From an uncultured Bacteroidota bacterium (GTDB taxonomy: Bacteria > Bacteroidota > Bacteroidia > Chitinophagales > Chitinophagaceae): 62,483 nt of DNA. Both the position numbers and the translations under genes were made by a program. This document shows, in pieces, positions 44,267-53,287 of this stretch (position 1 is the stretch's first letter; every line of letters starts with the position of its first letter). The notes under the pieces were generated by a model. It was not told the origin of the DNA. It ran no database searches and saw only the letters and a list, made by a program, of their open reading frames with translations. The stretch lies in contig CAIMDZ010000149.1 of assembly GCA_903839875.1 (NCBI GenBank), forward strand, positions 1 to 62,483, given 5' to 3'.

Positions 44267-44443
44267 GGCTTGTCAGGAAATAAGTTGTGTAAAAGTGGCG
44301 CAGTTATTTTTCTTTTTTTCATCCCGATAGCTATCGGGAGCGAATATCCGGAATATTTAATCCCAATAGCTATCGGGATACAACGCAGAAAAAATGGAAA
44401 AGAACAAGTCAATAAGAACAAGTTATTTTCTGACAAGCCCTTA
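44263..44443. mobile_element. MITE-like element with terminal inverted repeats
   Basis: About 175 bp (44266-44440) with imperfect terminal inverted repeats GGGCTTGTCAGGAAATAA and, from the other end, GGGCTTGTCAGAAAATAA. It is flanked by TTA on both sides (44263-44265 and 44441-44443), a possible 3-bp target duplication. It holds no gene but carries CCCGATAGCTATCGGG (44323-44338) and CCCAATAGCTATCGGG (44362-44377). It is too small to encode a transposase. Confidence 0.7.
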
Positions 44444-44468
44444 GCGCCCGATACCATGTTCTTTTAAG

Positions 44469-44600
44469 GGATAAATAGTATCCATTTATACCCGTCCATC
44501 ATCTTTTTCTATGGTCAGGCAACTCGGATGGTTTTAATGATATGTCATCGGCATGATTGTAAATGTCACGGGAGAGGAATGCACTGCAATAATTTGTGTC
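44469..44600 (-). pseudogene. Fragment related to the DUF975-type gene at 46071
   Basis: The stretch with ATCCATTTATACCCGTCCATC, TGGTTTTAATGATATGTCATC and GGAATGCACTGCAATAAT matches 46232-46360 closely. That part codes for the ADDKSLKPAELLDRSKKMTD region of the neighbouring gene. Frames are broken here, so it is a degraded partial duplicate. Confidence 0.65.
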
Positions 44601-44678
44601 TTCCTGCAACATTCCAGGCATTGCAGCAATTGAAAATCCCTCTGGAAGCACCTTTGATTTTCAGAAAAAGAAGATTGT

Positions 44679-44861
44679 TTATTCTTGTAATGGTTTTTTA
44701 CTTTTACGCTCTCCTTCAAAAAGGGTATATAGTAAGAATAGACCGACCATAAAACAGATAATAGTTAACACCAACAAATAGGGATTCATTTCAATAATCC
44801 ATTTTAATGGTAAAAACCCTAATAGAATGAAAAATACAATAAAAATGGCCAATAGTTTCAT
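44679..44861 (-). CDS. Small two-helix membrane protein, 60 aa
   Basis: 60 residues: MKLLAIFIVFFILLGFLPLK, then a second hydrophobic segment (YLLVLTIICFMVGLFLLYTL) and a charged end, GERKSKKPLQE. The good promoter directly upstream supports expression. Function unknown. Confidence 0.6.
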   Translation of the reverse strand: MKLLAIFIVFFILLGFLPLKWIIEMNPYLLVLTIICFMVGLFLLYTLFEGERKSKKPLQE

Positions 44862-44884
44862 TAGTCCGATTAATAGTACAAATG

Positions 44885-44915
44885 CAAAATTATCAATATT
44901 GGGTCAATATTCCAA
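44885..44915 (-). promoter_or_regulatory. Promoter of the 60-aa membrane protein gene
   Basis: On the minus strand, TTG (44913-44915), 20 nt, then TAATTTTG (44885-44892), 23 nt before the start codon. It fits the phylum consensus well. Confidence 0.55.
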
Positions 44916-45491
44916 GTTTAAACGTTATTTAAACGTTATTCGGAAGTTATTAATAAGTTATTTGTATTCTGTTCTTTTGTAATGCTAACTTTTACTTTGA
45001 TTAATACTAATAATTATTCATAACGAAGGTCAGGTATCTATTGCCACATCTGAATTTGAAAACCAATTATACTTCACGCCCTATAGATCTGCCAGCCAGC
45101 CTGCCTGCCGGCAGCTACCCTGTACACACATGTATTTGTAGGATCCCGATAGCTATCGGGATGGAATGCCTCAGCGAGGCTACCTGTTAGTAGTTTTAGA
45201 TGTAATAATGCCGTTGTGCCCCTTCGGGGCTACCCAACCTGCCTGCCGGTAGGCAAGTTCGCGATGGAAAATGAGTCGTAAAATGATAATATAATAAGAT
45301 GTGTGTACCGGGTAGCTGCCGGTAGGCAAGCTCATCCCGTTGCAGTATAATTAGAACGAATAAAAGAAAAGTAACAGATTACTGGCTAAATTTTTCTCTA
45401 TCACCATCAACCCGTTGGCTTATTCAATCCATAGGTTTGCCAAAAAAAAGCGGTAAAATACAATACAACGACATGCGGATGTGCTATTCTG
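44916..45491. repeat. Gene-free repeat cluster with long inverted repeat
   Basis: CCGGCAGCTACCCTGTACAC followed by ACAT (45108-45131) has its inverse at 45299-45322 with one mismatch, 167 bp apart. Between them lie CCCGATAGCTATCGGG (45145-45160), GCCTC-AGC-GAGGC, GCCCC-TTC-GGGGC and another CCTGCCTGCCGG piece. It is a cluster of the dispersed palindromes seen elsewhere, possibly a composite MITE. No gene is seen. Confidence 0.7.
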
Positions 45492-45836
45492 CTATTCTTG
45501 AAGTGACACCCAATATTTTAATAATAATATCAGCGTAGTAAATATGATGAAATAAAATACCCATGCTATCCTATTAATAATTCTGTAATAACGCCTTCCT
45601 GTTTTGGATTCAATCTGAGCGATTGTGGACATGTCAAACAGTTTAAATGGAACGAATGGCTCTAATTTTCCTTTTTTCGCACTCATTTTTACTTTGTATT
45701 TATAGTTGACCATCTTACCTAAAATGGCATAGGAGATTACTTCAATAATAAGCAGAATAAGAAAGAAAAATTCTTTTTGATTGAAAAACATTGGAGTAAA
45801 AATATTGAAAAAATTTAAAAAATAAAAGCTATTCAT
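45492..45836 (-). CDS. Small membrane protein, 114 aa
   Basis: 114 residues with two hydrophobic segments (EFFFLILLIIEVISYAILGK and WVFYFIIFTTLILLLKYWVS) around a basic loop. The N-terminal 20 residues are unusually Phe-rich and the true start may be Met16. No family was recognised. Confidence 0.55.
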   Translation of the reverse strand: MNSFYFLNFFNIFTPMFFNQKEFFFLILLIIEVISYAILGKMVNYKYKVKMSAKKGKLEPFVPFKLFDMSTIAQIESKTGRRYYRIINRIAWVFYFIIFTTLILLLKYWVSLQE

Positions 45837-46070
45837 AGATTATTTATTCAATCATTATATAAGAAATATTCTTTGCCTTTGCGAAATGTAAATATTAGGA
45901 ATAACCCCTCCACATCCTTCCCTTTCCGGCAGTTTCCCGATGCGGAGCCCCAGCTTGTTCCTGATCATCAGGAACGGCAAATAAACGCGATATGTTACCG
46001 GCATTCAAAGGAACTGAAACTGAACGGGGAGAAACCTCTTTTAATAATCTTCAGCTGAATGCAATTAGTC

Positions 46071-46673
46071 TCAATGCTGCATCTTAATGTTTGCTGCCGG
46101 CTTATCCTTTATATCATCATAAAATTTAGCCGTAGTTATATTCGCATATGGGATCAGCCAAAGAAACCCTATTCCCAAAGTAAGAATGCATAGTAGCGCC
46201 AGGAGAAAGAATCTTAAGCAAAGATAAAATAGCTTCCATTTATAACCGTCCGTCATCTTCTTGCTGCGGTCCAGCAACTCCGCTGGTTTTAATGATTTAT
46301 CATCAGCAAGAATGTAAAATGTCATTGAATAGGAAAGCACTGCAATAATTCCCGGAATGATCAGAAGCAGCATCCACAAAATAACATATAGTATCATCAG
46401 CAGGTATGTAACCAGCGCCTGGCTGAAAAATTTGAAGCCTTCAAATATCTGTTCAAGCCTGGCTTCTTTGCCGCGCGAAATGGATAAGGAAAACTCAGTA
46501 ATACCCAGTATCAAGGGTCCTTCTATCAGTAACCCAATGAGACCAAAATTTCGCATAGCTCCAAAGACGCCTATTATCAGTGAATAAACGAGAAAGGTTC
46601 CGACCGCCAGTCCCCATCTTCCCTTCAGCGATTCTCTTGCCATGCTCATCAAAACAACATTATCTGTTTTCAT
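46071..46673 (-). CDS. DUF975-like integral membrane protein
   Basis: 200 residues with five or six hydrophobic segments. The N-terminus (MARESLKGRWGLAVGTFLVY, near residue 11), the central ILGITEFSLSISRGKEARLE QIFEGF region and the C-terminal FLWLIPYANITTAKFYDDI are typical of the DUF975 group. The role is unknown; such proteins are often stress-linked. A partial degraded copy lies at 44469-44600. Confidence 0.75.
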   Translation of the reverse strand: MKTDNVVLMSMARESLKGRWGLAVGTFLVYSLIIGVFGAMRNFGLIGLLIEGPLILGITEFSLSISRGKEARLEQIFEGFKFFSQALVTYLLMILYVILWMLLLIIPGIIAVLSYSMTFYILADDKSLKPAELLDRSKKMTDGYKWKLFYLCLRFFLLALLCILTLGIGFLWLIPYANITTAKFYDDIKDKPAANIKMQH

Positions 46674-46873
46674 AGTTTTTTTTCAAAAGAAGCAAATAAG
46701 GTTATAGGCAGGAATGATAACCATCAGAGATGTGGCTGATTTACCTCAAGGATATATGGTGCAGGAAACGCGTGGCATGACAAGAAATGTACCATGGAGC
46801 GAAAGTTTCAATAATCAAACAGGTCAATATGTACGAGTTATTTTTGCACATGCCCTTAGCATCAATTGAATCT

Positions 46874-47764
46874 TTAAATATCCGGTTTTATTTCTTCCTT
46901 AAATTCCATATGTACATTGATATAACACAAAACAGATGAGAATATCATTGTAAATAATGTTACGAGGCTTAATGATTGATGTATTTCCGGATTTTCTTTT
47001 ATAACCAAAGGGGTGAAAAGATAATTTAAGCCTGTAAGAAAGAAAATGACTATCGGAAAAATCCAGGTTATCTGCATGTCAATTCTTACTGGCTGGTCTG
47101 TTTTTGACCGTGAAACATAAAATGCGAAAATCTGGAAGATCAGGTAAACCGTTAAGTACCAACCTAAAAAATTTATATAAGGCACGCCAAAATAGGCGCC
47201 TCCGTCTTTCCAAATCCAGTTCTTCAAAATAGTGGATGCTACAGGGTCAAAACACAAGTCATTTGCAGTCATTAAAAAGGCACTTACCAGGGGAATGGTG
47301 AAAACAGCGCTGCCCGTAATTTTCCTATGGAATTGCCTCGTTAAAATAAGTCCCAAAGTCCATGAAATATAACCCATCGAAAAATAAGCGGGCAATATAA
47401 CCAATGGCACATTACCTAATTTGGGAACTAAAATTTCAGAATAATAATAGTTGCCAAAAGGAAGTCCATAAGCAATACTTGCACTTTCCATACACCATGA
47501 AACCACTGATGTTACCATGAAAAATACAAACATATTTTTTAAGCCATATCGCCCGATACCATGTACCGAGGCTGCTAAAGTTAAAATGAATACATCCAGG
47601 GCGGCAAAAGCTTCTACCGGAAAATTTATAAAGCTGCCTTTCATAAGAAAGAGTCCTACTTGCGAAATTAAATAGGCTATGCCGATGATATAAAGGAGAT
47701 AATCCTTTTCAAGGAAATTCCCTATAACAGATGAGGTCACTGCTATGTCATTTCTATTTTTCAT
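46874..47764 (-). CDS. Carotenoid biosynthesis membrane protein, CruF-like (DUF422)
   Basis: 296 residues from the ATG at 47764, with about eight membrane segments. The DUF422 signature region is intact: SWCMESASIAYGLPFGNYYY, then LMTANDLCFDPVASTILKNW and YFGVPYINFLGWYLTVYLIF. CruF-type enzymes hydrate the 1',2' end of carotenes. The gene overlaps the lycopene-cyclase-domain gene by 11 nt, so they are translated as a unit and probably modify the same pigment. The exact product cannot be told. Confidence 0.8.
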   Translation of the reverse strand: MKNRNDIAVTSSVIGNFLEKDYLLYIIGIAYLISQVGLFLMKGSFINFPVEAFAALDVFILTLAASVHGIGRYGLKNMFVFFMVTSVVSWCMESASIAYGLPFGNYYYSEILVPKLGNVPLVILPAYFSMGYISWTLGLILTRQFHRKITGSAVFTIPLVSAFLMTANDLCFDPVASTILKNWIWKDGGAYFGVPYINFLGWYLTVYLIFQIFAFYVSRSKTDQPVRIDMQITWIFPIVIFFLTGLNYLFTPLVIKENPEIHQSLSLVTLFTMIFSSVLCYINVHMEFKEEIKPDI

Positions 47765-48413
47765 GACAGAATTTATAAATTGTTCCTGCAACCATACCAA
47801 AAGACGTAAACCATATTAATTCCTCAATGGGTATTTTTCCTACAAATATTCCCGATAAATTTTGCAGCATCCACCAGTCGCTGATAATATCAGGATACAC
47901 TTTAAGAAATACAGTATAGCCCACCAGGGCAACCAGGAAGGCCAGCAGCCCGCTTACCAATGAGTTCACGCGTAAATCTTTTCTTGTGAAGAAAACCAGA
48001 GCAAAGCTCATTTGCAATCCAATAATACTTGAATAGATGGAATTGATTTTAAGCAAATTGGTAAAGATCAAAAAGGGTAAAAGAATCAAGAATATCATGG
48101 GAATCAATCTCCCTGCGTTAATGTTTGATACAGTGTTCGCCTTATTAAAAAACACCTCGTAAGGAACAGCTAATAATCCACCCAAAATAAAACTGTATAA
48201 AAATTCCTGCCAAATAAAATTGATAACAGAAATATACTTTAAAGGATACCAATAGTCTTTCAAAAACCAGGCAAAGTCGGTAAGAATTGCTATAAAGCCA
48301 ACATTTGTTCCTATAACCAGCATTTCTTTGCGTACATCTTTGCTTTTAGCAAAAAACACGATCCATAAGGAAAGCGGTAACAAGGTGCCAACTAAATAAG
48401 CATAAGTGTACAT
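47754..48413 (-). CDS. Lycopene cyclase domain protein
   Basis: 219 residues from the ATG at 48413, about seven membrane segments, the size of a two-unit heterodimeric-type cyclase. The conserved Pro-Ile-Glu-Glu motif is present at the end as VGKIPIEELIWFTSFGMVAG, with an earlier WQEFLYSFILGGLLAVPYE at the equivalent place in the first half. The family makes beta-rings on lycopene in carotenoid synthesis. It is upstream of and overlaps the CruF-like gene. No phytoene synthase or desaturase gene is in the window. Confidence 0.78.
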   Translation of the reverse strand: MYTYAYLVGTLLPLSLWIVFFAKSKDVRKEMLVIGTNVGFIAILTDFAWFLKDYWYPLKYISVINFIWQEFLYSFILGGLLAVPYEVFFNKANTVSNINAGRLIPMIFLILLPFLIFTNLLKINSIYSSIIGLQMSFALVFFTRKDLRVNSLVSGLLAFLVALVGYTVFLKVYPDIISDWWMLQNLSGIFVGKIPIEELIWFTSFGMVAGTIYKFCHEK

Positions 48414-48742
48414 AAGTTTTACTCTGTTTAGATAAACTAAAGTGTACAATAAATTTCGTAGGGTTACTTAAACACAGCATCACAAAACTATCTCTCCAAA
48501 ATAATAGGTTGCATGATTATAGTCAATCCAACCATTGAACTTAATCACACGCATATAGCCAGTCTAATGATAAACATCAGTGTATGGAATATCAGGAATG
48601 AATATGTTTGCAACCAGGAAATGTTGCTCAGTTTATTCAATAGGCATGGATGAAACAATTCAGGAACCTGGGTAATAGAATAGACTAAGTGAGGATCAGA
48701 TTGGAAACAGTTGTGTATTAACTTTAAATCATAATTCAATTC
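48414..48742. other. Gene-free divergent region
   Basis: About 330 bp between the carotenoid genes (minus) and the ABC transporter genes (plus). An open frame at 48545-48739 has no protein character. I see no strong promoter or repeat. Confidence 0.4.
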
Positions 48743-49675
48743 TTGGAACCGATAATAGAAACCAAAAACCTTTCAAAATCCTTCAAAGGATTCCTGGCAG
48801 TTGACAGGCTTTCCTTTGCTATAGGGCATGGCGAGGTATATGGCTTATTGGGGCAGAATGGAGCCGGGAAAAGCGCAACTATGCGTATGCTTCTGGGATT
48901 GATTTTCCCCGATAGCGGCAACATTTTTTTCAATGGTTCGGAATTCAGTAACAGCCGCAGAGACTTGCTGAAAAATGTAGGCGCAATAATAGAGCGGCCT
49001 GATATGTATGGCTATCTTAGCGGGTGGGAAAACCTGAAAATATTTGCAGCGTTGAGTGGTGGCAAAATACCTGCCACCCGACTTCATGAAGTGCTGGAAC
49101 TGGTAGGACTCAAAGGCCGTGAAAAAGATAAAGTAAAAACCTATTCGCAAGGTATGAAACAACGCCTGGGTATAGCAATTGCCCTCGTGCACAAACCGGA
49201 ACTGCTGATACTGGATGAACCAACAAATGGTCTCGACCCGCAAGGCATAGCTGAAATGAGGGCATTAATTGTATCACTGAGTCAAGACCATGGTAAAACA
49301 ATTTTGATCTCATCCCACCTGCTGTATGAAATTGAACATATTGCCACCAATATGCTCATCATGCATAAAGGCAAAAAAGTAGTGGACGGACCGGTAAATA
49401 AATTACTTAACCCTGATAAAAACCTGGTAGAAGTGATTATTCGTGCCGACAGTTCTATTGCCGGTAAATTAGCTTCTTCACAATGGCAGCAATATTTGCA
49501 ATCTAAAGAAAATACCATCATTACTTTTAAGATGAACCCCGCCAACACACCTGCACTGAACAAATGGCTGGTTGGGGAAAATATAGATGTACTGGAAATA
49601 AGAACAAAACATTCACTGGAAGATTACTTTTTATCCCTTACAAATGATACAGTTACTAAGGATAGAGTTATATAA
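48743..49675 (+). CDS. ABC-2 type transporter ATP-binding protein
   Basis: 310 residues from a TTG at 48743; an in-frame TAA lies 18 nt upstream, with no ATG in between. Walker A is GLLGQNGAGKSATMRM, the signature motif is YSQGMKQRLGIAIALVH and Walker B is LLILDEPTNGLDP. The last Walker A Thr is replaced by Ala (GKSA), a mild deviation. It lies upstream of the permease gene with a 32-nt overlap, so coupled translation is likely. The substrate is unknown. Confidence 0.88.
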   Translation: MEPIIETKNLSKSFKGFLAVDRLSFAIGHGEVYGLLGQNGAGKSATMRMLLGLIFPDSGNIFFNGSEFSNSRRDLLKNVGAIIERPDMYGYLSGWENLKIFAALSGGKIPATRLHEVLELVGLKGREKDKVKTYSQGMKQRLGIAIALVHKPELLILDEPTNGLDPQGIAEMRALIVSLSQDHGKTILISSHLLYEIEHIATNMLIMHKGKKVVDGPVNKLLNPDKNLVEVIIRADSSIAGKLASSQWQQYLQSKENTIITFKMNPANTPALNKWLVGENIDVLEIRTKHSLEDYFLSLTNDTVTKDRVI

Positions 49676-50483
49676 AATTTTCAAACGGCCCCGGACTTAT
49701 ATCAGCTTCGTGATTGCTGCCGCCATTACTTTTGTGATTCAGCTGGCAATGATTACAGATGGTAAAACCTTCATGAATTTTGCCATGCAGGGTATTAATG
49801 AACAGTTCGAAATACAGGGGAATATTATTAATGGTTATTTTGTTACCCACATCATCCTGCAGTCATTATTGGTTCATATCCCGTTATTGGTTGCCCTGGT
49901 AGCAGGCGATAGTCTGGCAGGCGAGGCTAACCAGGGTACCCTGAGACTATTACTGACCAAACCAATTAGCAGGTCGAAATTGGTATTTGTTAAGTTTTTG
50001 AGCAGTTTTATTTATACTGTTATACTGATCATATGGCTGGCGATTGTTTCATTATTGCTCTCCATACTCATTTTCGGTAAGGGCGACATGATAAACCTGA
50101 AAAGCGAAACTTTTATTATCATACTCAAAAATGATGTGCTGTGGCGATACATGGCCGCTTTTGCATTTGCTGTTCTGGCAATGACCACAATCGCATCCAT
50201 GGCTATGCTGTTATCCGCATTTGCCGATAACAGCATAGGTCCTATTATCAGTACAATGGGTATCGTTGTAGTCCTTGCTATTTTATCGAACCTGGAGATA
50301 CCTTTGTTTAACTATATTAAACCCTATTTATTCACCACTCACATGATTGGGTGGAAAGGCTTTTTCGATGATCCGGTGCCGCTGGGCGCTATTGGTCGCT
50401 CAGCTATGGTACTGGTCTGTTATACAACCGGGTTTATTGCATGCACAATATTTTATTTTAACCGGAAAGATATTACGTCATGA
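49644..50483 (+). CDS. ABC-2 type transporter permease
   Basis: 279 residues, about six membrane helices. The N-terminal region MIQLLRIELYKIFKRPRTYI and GDSLAGEANQGTLRLLLTKP ISR are typical of ABC-2/CcmB-like permeases. It overlaps both the ATPase gene (32 nt) and the LolA-like gene (4 nt, ATGA), forming a three-gene unit. The substrate is unknown. Confidence 0.85.
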   Translation: MIQLLRIELYKIFKRPRTYISFVIAAAITFVIQLAMITDGKTFMNFAMQGINEQFEIQGNIINGYFVTHIILQSLLVHIPLLVALVAGDSLAGEANQGTLRLLLTKPISRSKLVFVKFLSSFIYTVILIIWLAIVSLLLSILIFGKGDMINLKSETFIIILKNDVLWRYMAAFAFAVLAMTTIASMAMLLSAFADNSIGPIISTMGIVVVLAILSNLEIPLFNYIKPYLFTTHMIGWKGFFDDPVPLGAIGRSAMVLVCYTTGFIACTIFYFNRKDITS

Positions 50484-51172
50484 GAAAACTTTGGGGTGTA
50501 CTTCTTTTTTGTTTTGGAACATTACCCGTTTTTGCCGGAGATGCGAATGAATTATTTTACTTGCTGCGCGCCAGGGTGCTGTTGGTAAAGGATTATACAG
50601 CCGATGTAAAAATGAAAATAAATGTCACCTATATGCGCGTACCCCAGCTTAGCGGAACGCTCTATTTTAAAAGCCCCGATAAAATGAGACTCGAAAGGCA
50701 TGGCGGGCTTTCTATTTTTCCTAAAAAAAATACCAATCTTACCCTTGGCAACCTTATACCAGACGGGAAGGTAATTGTACTCGATATGGGGTATGCTGAA
50801 AAAGCCGGAAAAAAGTTGCGTATTCTGAAAATAGTACCGGAAGATGATCAAAGCAATATTGTAATCACTAAATTATGGGTGGACGAAGCTAATCTGCTTA
50901 TCCTGCACACTGAGTCAACCACCCGGAATGACGGCACCGTAACTATGGACCTGGAATTCGGTAATTACATCCCTTATGCCTTGCCGGACAAGGTTACCAT
51001 ATTCATGGATGTAAAAGACTATAAGCTTCCCAATGGTCTGGCTATGGACTATAACGATGAGTTAGATATTGCTGAGAAAGCCAAAAAAGAAAAGGCAACA
51101 AAAGGTACCATTCAGATTACTTATCTGAAATACACTATAAACACCGGGCTCGATGATGATTTATTCAAGTGA
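50480..51172 (+). CDS. LolA-like outer-membrane lipoprotein carrier family protein
   Basis: 230 residues with a signal peptide ending FAGDA. The pattern DYTADVKMKINVTYMRVPQL, SGTLYFKSPDKMRLERHGGL and KLWVDEANLLILHTESTT is typical of LolA/LppX-fold proteins annotated as outer-membrane lipoprotein-sorting proteins. It starts inside the permease stop codon. The trio may move a lipid or lipoprotein through the periplasm, which is inferred. Confidence 0.75.
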   Translation: MRKLWGVLLFCFGTLPVFAGDANELFYLLRARVLLVKDYTADVKMKINVTYMRVPQLSGTLYFKSPDKMRLERHGGLSIFPKKNTNLTLGNLIPDGKVIVLDMGYAEKAGKKLRILKIVPEDDQSNIVITKLWVDEANLLILHTESTTRNDGTVTMDLEFGNYIPYALPDKVTIFMDVKDYKLPNGLAMDYNDELDIAEKAKKEKATKGTIQITYLKYTINTGLDDDLFK

Positions 51173-51245
51173 GGTAAAGGTGACGTGGGTGAAAATGTAT
51201 ATAACCGCAACGCGTGAACCTGTCTGAATCAAGGGTAATTGTACC

Positions 51246-51359
51246 TATACGCTTTCCGGCAGCGGTACGACACTTTCTCTTACAGATTTATCTCCCGGTA
51301 TTTATTCTATCCGGATAATTAATGAAACCGGATCCATACTAAAAACAGAAAAGAGATAA
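51246..51359 (+). pseudogene. Remnant of a T9SS C-terminal sorting domain
   Basis: 38 codons read YTLSGSGTTLSLTDLSPGIY followed by SIRIINETGSILKTEKR and stop. This is the end of a type A sorting domain, with the G-x-Y-S-I-R pattern. No gene body precedes it in frame. It is the leftover tail of a deleted secreted protein gene. Confidence 0.7.
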
Positions 51360-51393
51360 AGACACAATCACAGGTCATTGCTCCTGCTCTCTT

Positions 51394-51432
51394 ACAAAAG
51401 GAAAGCCTTGCTGAGCAAGGCTTTCCTTTTGT
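51394..51432. terminator. Bidirectional terminator
   Basis: A perfect 18-bp stem from ACAAAAGGAAAGCCTTGC to GCAAGGCTTTCCTTTTGT with the loop TGA. T-rich sequence lies at both ends. It sits between the convergent genes ending at 51172 and 51466. Confidence 0.85.
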
Positions 51433-51465
51433 TACTGTTTGATCTGAACAATAAATAAATTGCTT

Positions 51466-52470
51466 TTATCTTTCAAATCTGAAACTACCATTCCATGCGC
51501 CATAATCTTTGGTAGTAATACCATTTCCGTTACTTCCCCTGTAACTTGCCTGTCCTTGCAGGATTCTGACTTTGATGATTGCTGTTTCGCCAGGCCGTAC
51601 TAAACCGGCATGTACAGCTGCCGTTCCCAGTTTTGAGTCATCTGTATAAATACCGTCAGCGCCTCCCCATGCGCTTCCATCATTTGTACCTGTTACCCTG
51701 AAAGTATAGAGGGTTCCATTATTACCCCTGTAGGCAGTTAAATTTGCCGGAGCATTCGATACGCCGGCTGCATTCGTTTGGCTGGTAATGCCAAAGGTGT
51801 AACTGCCATTCCATGCCCCGTAATCTTTGCTGCTGATACCATGCTGATTACTTCCTTTATAACCGGATTGCCCTTGAACTACGGTGACTTTAATATTCGC
51901 AGATTGTCCAATACCTACCAGGCCGGCATGCACCGCGGCAGTTCCAAGTTTTGAATCATCCGTATAAATACCATCAGCGCCTCCCCATACGCTTCCATCA
52001 TTTGTTCCAATTATATTGAATGTATAGCTAGAACCGTTATTGCCCCTGTATCCGGTCATATTGACCGGGGCTGAAACAACGGTTGGATTATTATTCTGGG
52101 GTTGATTAACATTTTGACCTGCACCGAATTGATAACTGCCGGTCCATGCCCCGTAATTTGAAGAGGTGATACCATTTTGTGTATTCCCCTGGTAACCGCC
52201 ACGGCCACTTAGTATAGTGATTGTTACATTCCCTGTTTGACCGACACGCAACAGCCCGGAATGCACAGCCGCCTTACCAAAGCGTGAATCATCGGTGTAG
52301 ATACCATCAGCGCCACCCCAGACACTCCCGTCATTTGTACCTGTGGTTGTAAATGTATAAGTGCTGCCATTATTGCCCCGTAAGCTGGTGGCATTATCAC
52401 CGGGAGCTTGCTGCGCAAATAAACAAAAAGATATAAAAACAAAGCTGATGACTAACAATCCCTTTTTCAT
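51466..52470 (-). CDS. Secreted protein with three tandem LCCL domains
   Basis: 334 residues with a signal peptide (MKKGLLVISFVFISFCLFAQ). Three copies of an LCCL domain of about 95 residues follow (about 25-115, 130-225, 235-334). Each has GTNDGSxWGGADGIYTDDS, GxAAVHxGL and GxxGxxYGAWxGSxxF. Classical LCCL domains have conserved Cys; here there are none. The family binds lipids or lectin-like ligands. The copies are highly alike, suggesting recent duplication. It is one of few such proteins with only LCCL repeats. Confidence 0.82.
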   Translation of the reverse strand: MKKGLLVISFVFISFCLFAQQAPGDNATSLRGNNGSTYTFTTTGTNDGSVWGGADGIYTDDSRFGKAAVHSGLLRVGQTGNVTITILSGRGGYQGNTQNGITSSNYGAWTGSYQFGAGQNVNQPQNNNPTVVSAPVNMTGYRGNNGSSYTFNIIGTNDGSVWGGADGIYTDDSKLGTAAVHAGLVGIGQSANIKVTVVQGQSGYKGSNQHGISSKDYGAWNGSYTFGITSQTNAAGVSNAPANLTAYRGNNGTLYTFRVTGTNDGSAWGGADGIYTDDSKLGTAAVHAGLVRPGETAIIKVRILQGQASYRGSNGNGITTKDYGAWNGSFRFER

Positions 52471-53287
52471 AACCTCAATTTTTTAATGATACCTACTCTT
52501 TAATGGATTTTCGGTTTACTCCGGAAAACAAAAATAAATCCAATGTTCGGAAGCCTGATTGACGAACATTGGTATGAGGTTTGATTTTAATCAGTACAAT
52601 GAGGGTAGTGAAGAAATGAAAAGATGCAGGTATACAACATTTATAGCTCTGATTGATATAAAGAAGATGTGAACGAACATCAAACGTTCAATAATCTCTG
52701 TAGAATATCTCTTGACTTTGGATATTTCCTGATATATATATTTTTTTGCCCTCCAGTCATTTTTTTACCCATGACAATCTAAATGCCGGCAAGTGAAGAT
52801 GACAAAGATAATAATAGCGCTTATGATGATCCTGGTTATCAGTCTTAGCGCCAGCATACAAAAAACTAAAATAAACAAATATATCAGCAATCAGGGGTAG
52901 TCAGACTACCGGCAAAAAACATAAGCGTCACCACGTTGAACCTGCCCCACAGAATTACCAGATATGCCCTAATAATATGGGCTACTATATATGCAATGAA
53001 TCACCCGGGCCTCACAATTCCACTCATCCCGGTTTGGTAATAAAAGACGATAAGCCGTATGACCCAACAGGTTACAGTTATCGGGATACCTAAACCTTAT
53101 CAACATCCTCATTATATACAATTGGCACCATTGGGCTATAAAAGGCCATAATTATCCTGAATTGAATGTTCTTCAGGCTATACTATTTCATAGTTTTTTC
53201 AGGAATAACTTTGGAAAGGTACTGACTGCGAATTCATACTATATGGTACGGGATTATTTACACAATAATTAATATTACCTTTATTCC
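52471..53287. other. Gene-poor stretch with a possible broken small secreted gene
   Basis: A start at 52799 gives a signal-peptide-like MTKIIIALMMILVISLSASI, then a stop at 52871. Another frame, from about 52923 to 53093, encodes KRHHVEPAPQNYQICPNNMG, then YYICNESPGPHNSTHPGLVI, then KDDKPYDPTGYSYRDT. The two could be one frameshifted small secreted gene. The rest is AT-rich with nothing recognised. Confidence 0.35.

Noticed and set aside
44528-44752. 74-aa plus-strand frame
   Set aside because: It lies over the decayed DUF975-type fragment and has no coherent composition.
48545-48739. 64-aa minus-strand frame
   Set aside because: It has no start context, domain or promoter and lies in the divergent intergenic region.
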